This document shows, piece after piece, positions 8,042 through 11,854 of a DNA stretch of 11,854 nt; position 1 is the first letter of the stretch, and each line of letters starts with the position of its first letter. A program made the position numbers and the translations under genes. The DNA is from an uncultured Collinsella sp. (lineage in GTDB: Bacteria > Actinomycetota > Coriobacteriia > Coriobacteriales > Coriobacteriaceae): positions 1 through 11,854 of the forward strand of contig CAUESV010000022.1 of assembly GCA_959020715.1 (NCBI GenBank), read 5' to 3'. The notes below the pieces were generated by a model that searched no databases, was not told the DNA's origin, and was given only the letters and a program-made list of their open reading frames with translations.

Positions 8042-8168
8042 AGCGGTTTAACTTCCCGCCGGAGGCCCCGTTTCCCCTACGCTGTTTCCCTCGCGCTCAC
8101 CTGGCTTCGCCAGAAGTCGCGCGACGGAATCAGCTCCGGGGAAACGGGGCCTCCTTCGTTAACTCGCT
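8042..8168. repeat. Long nearly self-complementary intergenic element after fba
   Basis: A perfect 17-bp pair forms the core: 8061-8077 (GGAGGCCCCGTTTCCCC) with 8138-8154. Inside it the pairing continues with small mismatches: GCTG/CAGC, TTCC/GGAA, TCGCGC/GCGCGA and CTGGC-TTC-GCCAG at 8101-8113. Outside it, AGCG and GTT(T)AAC at 8042-8052 can pair with GTTAAC and CGCT at 8158-8168. The whole stretch could fold into one long arm. No U-tract follows, so it is not a simple terminator. It may be a MITE- or REP-like repeat or a structured RNA; dispersal in the genome cannot be seen from one copy. Confidence 0.75.
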
Positions 8169-8222
8169 GCAGGGTTACTGGGCTGAATTCATTTTTTATA
8201 GGTACCGTTTATCGGTGTTGAT

Positions 8223-8249
8223 GGCTCCCTTGTTGGGGCTTTCTTTTTT
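8223..8249 (+). terminator. Rho-independent terminator after fba
   Basis: A short GC stem (GGCTCC at 8223-8228 with GGGGCT at 8235-8240, including G-U pairs) with a six-base loop, followed by TTTCTTTTTT to 8249. It would end the fba transcript about 185 bases after the stop codon, beyond the long inverted repeat. Confidence 0.65.
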
Positions 8250-8262
8250 ATCTCGCTACAAT
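8233..8262 (+). promoter_or_regulatory. Putative promoter for the transglutaminase-like gene
   Basis: TACAAT at 8257-8262 with TTGGGG at 8233-8238, 18 bp apart. The -35 overlaps the preceding terminator stem. Transcription would begin near 8269, which rules out the in-frame ATG at 8261 and supports the start at 8297. Confidence 0.5.
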
Positions 8263-8296
8263 GGGCTTCGAGAGTTCTAATGACTTGGAGTTTGGT

Positions 8297-9730
8297 ATGG
8301 CTGTTATTAATGTGCTGCCTTCGGATGGGAAGGTTATTGACGAGGGTCCCGTTGGTTGCTTTGTTGATGTTTGCAATGGTGACTTCCGTTTTCTAGATGT
8401 TGGCTTGCCACCCGAGATTCTGCGTTTAAAGGACGCGGGGTATCTTTCGCAGGCTATTGAGGCCTGCGACCGTCTACTTGCCCAAAATCCCGATCCCTCG
8501 CTCGCTGCCTGCGTCCGTGCCGAGCGGTATCGCATGCTTGAGACGCCGCTTCATTTTTCGGTGTCGCGCGATCGAGCTATTGCGATGATTCGCGAGGAGT
8601 GGCCTGAGTTTACTGAGGAGCAGTTTAACGATCTGATTGACCGTAAGCGTATTGACTGGCGCTTTATCGACGGCGAGCTGTTCGTTCTCGACAACTTCCT
8701 CGATTCGCTTCGCGTATATCCCAAAGAGGTCCCCGGCATGCGTCCCGATCCTACGGACGGAATTGCACTGCGCAACGAGATGCTCAAGGAGATGGAGTCA
8801 CAAAACGGATTGGCTCGCGTCATTACGCTTAAAGCATCTGTGTCTGTCCCCGGCGCTCTAGAGGGGGAGACCGTTCGCGCTTGGCTTCCCGTTGCCGCCA
8901 CCTGCCGCCAGCAGTCTCGGGTCGAGATTCTCGACATGACGCCGGAGGGTGCTGTTGCTCCCGCGAACGCTTCGGCGCGTACCGCCTCGTGGTCTTCTTC
9001 GAGTGAACGCTCATTCTCGGTGACCTATCGTTATCACATCGATGCTGCTTATTGTGATGTCTACGGTGGCACACTTCCGGTTCATCCGCGTATGGACGCG
9101 CCTCTGCCCGAGGATATTTCCGAGGACCGTCCGCACATTGCATTCACGCCGTATCTGCAGCAGCTGACGGCCGGTGTTGTTGACGGACTCGAGGATCCGC
9201 TCGATCGCGCCCGTGCTATCTATGATTATCTGACGCAGTATGTCGACTATCGCTATCAACCGCCGTACTTGCTTTTGGGATCTATTGCCGATGACTGCGC
9301 GCATTCGCTCCGCGGCGATTGCGGCGTTATGGCGCTCACGTTTATCACCATGTGCCGTATCGCGGGCGTGCCTGCCCGTTGGCAGAGCGGCCTGTACGTT
9401 GCGCCCGATTCGGTGGGGTCGCACGACTGGGCAGAGTTCTATACGCCGCAGACCGGTTGGCTCAACGCCGACGTGTCATTTGGATCTTCTGCTCGCAGGA
9501 TGGGGGAGGAGTGGCGCCGCCGTCACTACTTTGGCAATCTCGACCCGTGGCGTATGGTGGCCAACAATCGATTCCAGGCAGAGTTTGAGCCCTCTTTCGA
9601 CGGCATGCGCGAGGATCCCTATGACAACCAGATGGGCGAGGCCTCGGTTGACGGACGTGGATGTCGTAAGCGGGAGATGTTGCGCAAGGTTGAGCTTATC
9701 GAAATGCTCGAAGTTCCATTTTCGGACTAA
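8297..9730 (+). CDS. Transglutaminase-like cysteine-protease-fold protein
   Basis: A 477-residue protein whose C-terminal half holds a transglutaminase-like (TGc) domain. The catalytic triad is visible: C342 in RGDCGVMALTF, H376 in GSHDWAEFY and D392 in LNADVSFG. Proteins with this fold can act as peptidases, amidases or transamidases, so the reaction cannot be stated. The first 200 residues are rich in acidic residues and match no family I recognise; residues about 180-270 look like a beta-rich domain of the kind often found before TGc domains. There is no signal peptide or membrane segment, so it is probably cytosolic. ATG 8297 is chosen because GGAG lies 6 bases upstream and the promoter precedes it; the ATG at 8261 overlaps the -10. 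It stands alone between a terminator and a tRNA gene. Confidence 0.8.
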   Translation: MAVINVLPSDGKVIDEGPVGCFVDVCNGDFRFLDVGLPPEILRLKDAGYLSQAIEACDRLLAQNPDPSLAACVRAERYRMLETPLHFSVSRDRAIAMIREEWPEFTEEQFNDLIDRKRIDWRFIDGELFVLDNFLDSLRVYPKEVPGMRPDPTDGIALRNEMLKEMESQNGLARVITLKASVSVPGALEGETVRAWLPVAATCRQQSRVEILDMTPEGAVAPANASARTASWSSSSERSFSVTYRYHIDAAYCDVYGGTLPVHPRMDAPLPEDISEDRPHIAFTPYLQQLTAGVVDGLEDPLDRARAIYDYLTQYVDYRYQPPYLLLGSIADDCAHSLRGDCGVMALTFITMCRIAGVPARWQSGLYVAPDSVGSHDWAEFYTPQTGWLNADVSFGSSARRMGEEWRRRHYFGNLDPWRMVANNRFQAEFEPSFDGMREDPYDNQMGEASVDGRGCRKREMLRKVELIEMLEVPFSD

Positions 9731-9769
9731 TCAACAGAAAGCTGTGATAAACTAACTCACGCATTACGT

Positions 9770-9856
9770 GCCCGAGTGGCGGAATTGGCAGACGCAGTGG
9801 ACTCAAAATCCACCGTTGGCAACAACGTGCGAGTTCGAGTCTCGCCTCGGGCACCA
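9770..9856 (+). tRNA. tRNA-Leu (anticodon CAA)
   Basis: An 87-nt class II tRNA. The acceptor arms GCCCGAG and CTCGGGC pair perfectly, followed by discriminator A and an encoded CCA (9854-9856). The anticodon stem GTGGA/TCCAC (9797-9801, 9809-9813) closes the loop CTCAAAA, with anticodon CAA at 9804-9806, which reads UUG leucine codons. A long variable arm (GTTGGCAACAACG region) and the TTCGAGT T-loop fit tRNA-Leu. The upstream region contains TAAACT at 9748-9753 as a possible -10. Confidence 0.95.
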
Positions 9857-9883
9857 TACATGCAAGTGAGCGTTCAAGGGGGT
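9834..9883 (+). repeat. Direct repeat copy 1: tRNA-Leu 3' end and downstream flank
   Basis: Fifty bases identical to 10018-10067. The repeat starts in the T-loop of the tRNA, covers its 3' end with CCA, and runs on to the start of the terminator stem. Similarity continues imperfectly to 9902 through the terminator. Confidence 0.9.
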
Positions 9884-9898
9884 TGCGGCCCCCTTTTT
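9876..9898 (+). terminator. Rho-independent terminator of tRNA-Leu
   Basis: AAGGGGG pairs with CCCCCTT around a TTGCGG loop and is followed by a run of five Ts at 9894-9898. A diverged second copy lies downstream. Confidence 0.85.
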
Positions 9899-9902
9899 CG
9901 TG

Positions 9903-10017
9903 CCGAACTCGCGTGAGCGCGCGAAGCGTTAAGCAAACAGGCCTGTGGCCTGTTTGTAGCGGAGCGTGGCGAGGGCGCCGTGCGCCCGAAGCCCGGGGCT
10001 TCGCGAAGCGAAGGCCC
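9903..10017. repeat. Hairpin-rich spacer between the tRNA-end repeats
   Basis: A 115-bp stretch without a plausible gene but with three close inverted repeats: CAAACAGGCC-TGT-GGCCTGTTTG at 9934-9956, GGGCGC-CGT-GCGCCC at 9973-9987 and CGAAGCCC-G-GGGCTTCG at 9987-10003. The last is followed by the self-complementary CTTCGCGAAG. The density of palindromes suggests a repeat element or the recombination arm of a lost element rather than ordinary spacer. Confidence 0.6.
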
Positions 10018-10067
10018 TTCGAGTCTCGCCTCGGGCACCATACATGCAAGTGAGCGTTCAAGGGGGT
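10018..10067 (+). repeat. Direct repeat copy 2: tRNA-Leu 3' fragment (att-like)
   Basis: An exact 50-bp copy of the tRNA-Leu 3' end and flank. It contains a 23-nt tRNA remnant ending in CCA at 10038-10040, with no 5' part of a tRNA before it. Such 3'-end duplications are the usual scar of integrase-mediated insertion at a tRNA gene, but no integrase is present in the 184-bp interval. Confidence 0.85.
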
Positions 10068-10081
10068 CAAGGCCCCTTTTT
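10060..10081 (+). terminator. Second, diverged copy of the tRNA-Leu terminator
   Basis: AAGGGG pairs with CCCCTT and is followed by TTTTT (10077-10081). The loop (GTCAAG) differs from the first copy, while the flanks are the same, so the duplication is not brand new or the loop has been converted. Confidence 0.7.
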
Positions 10082-10111
10082 CGTGTACGTAATGTGATAA
10101 CGCGCTGTACG

Positions 10112-10120
10112 TGTTATTAT
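10112..10120 (+). promoter_or_regulatory. Putative extended -10 promoter of the infC operon
   Basis: TGT followed by TATTAT (10115-10120) makes an extended -10 element. The region 16-17 bp upstream (around TGTGAT, 10093-10098) is a poor -35. Transcription would start near 10127, giving a leader of about 175 nt before infC. Confidence 0.5.
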
Positions 10121-10126
10121 TCGCAA

Positions 10127-10302
10127 GGCGTTGTTCCCGCAATGCCCTAAAGAGGAACCCGAGGGTTCCCACCTTTTGGCGCCAATGAGCAGCTGACTGG
10201 TCATACAACTTAGATTACCTTCCTCAAATCGAGGAAGTCTATGTGTACGACCTGGTTGCTGAGAAGCGCCGGGTTATTTTTTTATGAATGGAGGTAGGGA
10301 AA
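10127..10302 (+). promoter_or_regulatory. infC operon leader with transcription attenuator
   Basis: The leader can form three hairpins: GGAACC-CGAG-GGTTCC at 10154-10169, CTTCCTC-AAATC-GAGGAAG at 10219-10237, and a terminator at 10250-10274 (ACCTGG/CCGGGT outer stem, GCT-GAGA-AGC inner stem) followed by TTTTTTT at 10277-10283. This terminator sits directly before infC. AACCCG at 10156-10161 is complementary to CGGGTT at 10270-10275, and GGCGC at 10178-10182 to GCGCC at 10266-10270, so alternative structures could open the terminator. In Bacillus the same operon is controlled by L20 binding to a leader attenuator. A comparable L20-dependent control is inferred here; no L20 site was proven. Confidence 0.7.
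10250..10283 (+). terminator. Intrinsic terminator (attenuator) upstream of infC
   Basis: Stem ACCTGG/CCGGGT with inner stem GCT/AGC and GAGA loop, then seven Ts at 10277-10283. It ends 7 bases before the infC ribosome site, so it would stop transcription of the operon unless antagonised. Confidence 0.75.
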
Positions 10303-10857
10303 ATAGCTAAGTCTGATGACACCCGCATCAACGACGAGATCACTGCATCTTCGTGCCGTTTGATTGGCGTCGATGGCTCTCAGCTCGGCCTGTTCGCCAT
10401 CCGCGATGCCCAGCGCGTCGCCGACGATCAGGGTCTCGACCTGGTCGAGATCGCTCCCAACGCGGAGCCGCCGGTCTGCAAGGTCATGGACTACGGTAAG
10501 TTCAAGTACCAGCAGGCCATGAAGGCCAAGGCTGCTCGTAAGAACCAGTCCAAGGTCGAGGTCAAGGAAATGAAGTTCCGACCCAAGATCGACGTTGGCG
10601 ACTACGAGACCAAGAAGGGCCACGTTCTGCGTTTCCTCAAGAAGGGCGCACGCGTTAAGATCACCATCATGTTCCGCGGCCGTGAGATGGCTCACCCGGA
10701 GCAGGGCCTTAACGTTCTCGAGCGCCTCGCCGAGGATCTCAAGCCTTACGCTACGGTCGAGTCCAAGCCTAAGATGGAAGGCCGTAACATGCTTATGCTG
10801 CTCGCCCCGATTAAGGGCGCCTTCGATGAGGATAAAGCGGCAAGCGATACCAAGTAA
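10303..10857 (+). CDS. infC: Translation initiation factor IF-3 (ATA start)
   Basis: A 184-residue IF3, which binds the 30S subunit, checks the start codon/initiator tRNA and prevents premature 50S joining. The N-domain begins TRINDEI and contains the family signature KVMDYGKFKYQ (60-70). A lysine-rich linker follows, then the C-domain from about residue 85 with KEMKFRP, FLKKGARVKITIMFRGRE and the closing LLAPIKG segment. The start is placed at ATA 10303 because GGAGG (10290-10294) lies 8 bases ahead and the residues that follow match IF3 N-termini. The in-frame ATG at 10288 overlaps this ribosome site and has only the U-tract upstream. Rare start codons (AUU in E. coli infC) let IF3 repress its own translation, so ATA fits that control. 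It is the first gene of infC-rpmI-rplT. Confidence 0.95.
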   Translation: MAKSDDTRINDEITASSCRLIGVDGSQLGLFAIRDAQRVADDQGLDLVEIAPNAEPPVCKVMDYGKFKYQQAMKAKAARKNQSKVEVKEMKFRPKIDVGDYETKKGHVLRFLKKGARVKITIMFRGREMAHPEQGLNVLERLAEDLKPYATVESKPKMEGRNMLMLLAPIKGAFDEDKAASDTK

Positions 10858-10889
10858 CTAGTGTTCTGTAACCGATTAAGGAGTATTTC

Positions 10890-11081
10890 ATGCCTAAGAT
10901 GAAGTCCCACAGCGGCACCAAGAAGCGTTTCCGCAAGACTGGTACCGGCAAGCTTATGCGCGCCAAGGCTTTCAAGAGCCACATCCTGAGCAAGAAGTCC
11001 ACCAAGCGTAAGCGTGGCTTCCGTCAGGAGACCGAGATCGCCGCTGCCGACCGCAAGGTCATCAAGTCGCGTCTCGCCTAA
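10890..11081 (+). CDS. rpmI: 50S ribosomal protein L35
   Basis: A 63-residue, very basic protein with the L35 signature: MPKMKSHSGTKKRF at the start, TGTGKLMR and then HILSKKSTKRKR. It is a component of the large ribosomal subunit. AAGGAG at 10878-10883 lies 6 bases before the ATG. It sits 32 bases after infC and 46 bases before rplT, the conserved bacterial operon order. Confidence 0.97.
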   Translation: MPKMKSHSGTKKRFRKTGTGKLMRAKAFKSHILSKKSTKRKRGFRQETEIAAADRKVIKSRLA

Positions 11082-11127
11082 GTTCGTTTTCCCGTTTTTC
11101 GTTTTACCGTCTAGGAGTTGATAGAAC

Positions 11128-11487
11128 ATGGCACGTATTAAGCGCGCTGTTGCCGCCAAGAAGAAGCGCCGTACCGTTATGCACCGTGCGAAGGGTTACT
11201 ACGGTGCCGCTTCGCGTACTTACAAGCATGCTAAAGAGCAGGTCCAGCACTCCCTGCAGTATCAGTATCGTGATCGCCGCAACAAGAAGCGCGAGATCCG
11301 TTCTCTCTGGATCACTCGTATCAACGCTGCTGCTCGTCTGAACGACATCTCTTACTCTCAGTTCATGCACGGCCTGAAGGTTGCCGGCATCGAGCTCGAC
11401 CGCAAGGTCCTGGCTCAGATGGCTTACGAGGACATCGAGTCCTTCAACGAGCTGGCTACCATCGCCAAGAAGGCTCTCGAGGCCTAA
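11128..11487 (+). CDS. rplT: 50S ribosomal protein L20
   Basis: A 119-residue L20, needed early in 50S assembly, where it binds 23S rRNA. The basic N-terminal arm (KKKRRTVMHRAKGYYG) and the globular part (LWITRINAAAR, YSQFMHGLK) are typical and the length is normal. AGGAG at 11113-11117 precedes ATG 11128 by 10 bases. In several bacteria L20 also represses its own operon by binding the mRNA; the attenuator upstream of infC is the likely site of such control here. It is the last gene of the operon, followed by a strong terminator. Confidence 0.97.
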   Translation: MARIKRAVAAKKKRRTVMHRAKGYYGAASRTYKHAKEQVQHSLQYQYRDRRNKKREIRSLWITRINAAARLNDISYSQFMHGLKVAGIELDRKVLAQMAYEDIESFNELATIAKKALEA

Positions 11488-11506
11488 TAGGTTCTCTTGA
11501 ATCGCT

Positions 11507-11547
11507 AGGGGAGTGTCGCGTTGTGCGCGGCGCTCCCTCTTTTTTTT
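11507..11547 (+). terminator. Rho-independent terminator of infC-rpmI-rplT
   Basis: A long stem pairs AGGGGAGTGTCGCG with CGCGGCGCTCCCT, with one bulge and some G-U pairs, around a short loop. Eight Ts follow at 11540-11547. This is the strongest terminator of the window. Confidence 0.9.
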
Positions 11548-11854
11548 CGAAAGCGCTGGTCTACATTGCTAAAAGCGCGGGTAGATAAACACTTACAGGT
11601 GACCGATCTCTATATATTCCTGAACCAAAGGGTCATCATCTGATACGTGCGGAAGATCCACACCAGTCTTTCTATTACCTATAGAAAGCAATATGTTGTG
11701 TAGGACTTGTGAAGAGTGGAATTGACGTCCCACAGGGCTTCGCGGTCTGGCAATATATCTCCTTGCCGCGCGGCCCGGTCGGACCGGATCAGCCGCAAAG
11801 CGTGCACCTTGAGAACCGGATACTGCGAGGATGGGCACTTACTTCAGTGTCGCA
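11548..11854. other. Gene-free right edge, possibly rRNA spacer-like
   Basis: No convincing coding region is seen in these 307 bases. The first half is AT-richer than the rest of the window and contains a hairpin (CTTTCTAT/ATAGAAAG, 11668-11688). The second half has CCGGTC-G-GACCGG at 11775-11787 and GCACCTTGAGAACC at 11804-11817. The latter resembles the CTTTGAGAACT element that lies near boxA in 16S-23S spacers of actinobacteria. It could be the start of a spacer or leader of an rRNA operon continuing beyond the edge. The only long frames are on the minus strand (11593-11838 and 11679-11843); neither has a recognisable family. Confidence 0.4.

Noticed and set aside
8061..8154. Reading the long inverted repeat as the fba terminator
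   Set aside because: No run of Ts follows it, and a proper terminator lies at 8223-8249.
9696..10208. Minus-strand 170-residue frame across the tRNA region
   Set aside because: It is the reverse of tRNA-Leu and its duplicated end. Such antisense-tRNA frames are a common false gene.
11593..11838. Minus-strand 81-residue frame with GTG start
   Set aside because: No family recognised and no good ribosome site. A second frame (11679-11843) overlaps it, and the area looks like non-coding spacer. A decayed gene with a frameshift remains possible.

Overview
This is a chromosomal window of about 60% GC, probably from a member of the Coriobacteriia, most likely Collinsella or a close relative. That assignment is an inference from several things: the style of the proteins, the GC-rich codon use, the Gram-positive type single Rel protein, and an infC-rpmI-rplT operon preceded by an attenuated leader. 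It is not proven from one marker.

Layout: (1) Bases 1-256 carry the N-terminus of an IS30-family transposase on the minus strand, cut by the window edge. It is followed by a perfect 36-bp palindrome (310-345) where the IS end should lie. (2) Bases 547-6978 form a plus-strand gene block: a large RecJ exonuclease fused to a RecQ-like helicase, a bifunctional (p)ppGpp synthetase/hydrolase (rel), and a metallo-beta-lactamase-fold hydrolase. (3) A class II fructose-bisphosphate aldolase (7173-8039) stands alone behind its own promoter. It is followed by a long, nearly self-complementary intergenic element (8042-8168) and a terminator. (4) A cytosolic transglutaminase-like protein (8297-9730) has its own promoter. 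(5) A tRNA-Leu(CAA) gene (9770-9856) has its 3' end and terminator duplicated 184 bp downstream, with hairpin-rich DNA in between. (6) The translation operon infC-rpmI-rplT (10303-11487) has a leader with an intrinsic terminator just before infC, an ATA start codon for IF3, and a strong terminator at the end. (7) The last 300 bases hold no convincing gene. Their right end resembles the conserved element of rRNA operon spacers.

The genes are mostly housekeeping: DNA repair and recombination, the stringent response, central glycolysis and translation initiation/ribosome assembly. There is no defence island, CRISPR array or complete mobile system. The points most worth a second look are the RecJ-helicase fusion, the infC leader with its alternative pairings and ATA start, the tRNA 3'-end duplication, the long inverted repeat after fba, and the palindrome at the IS30 end.
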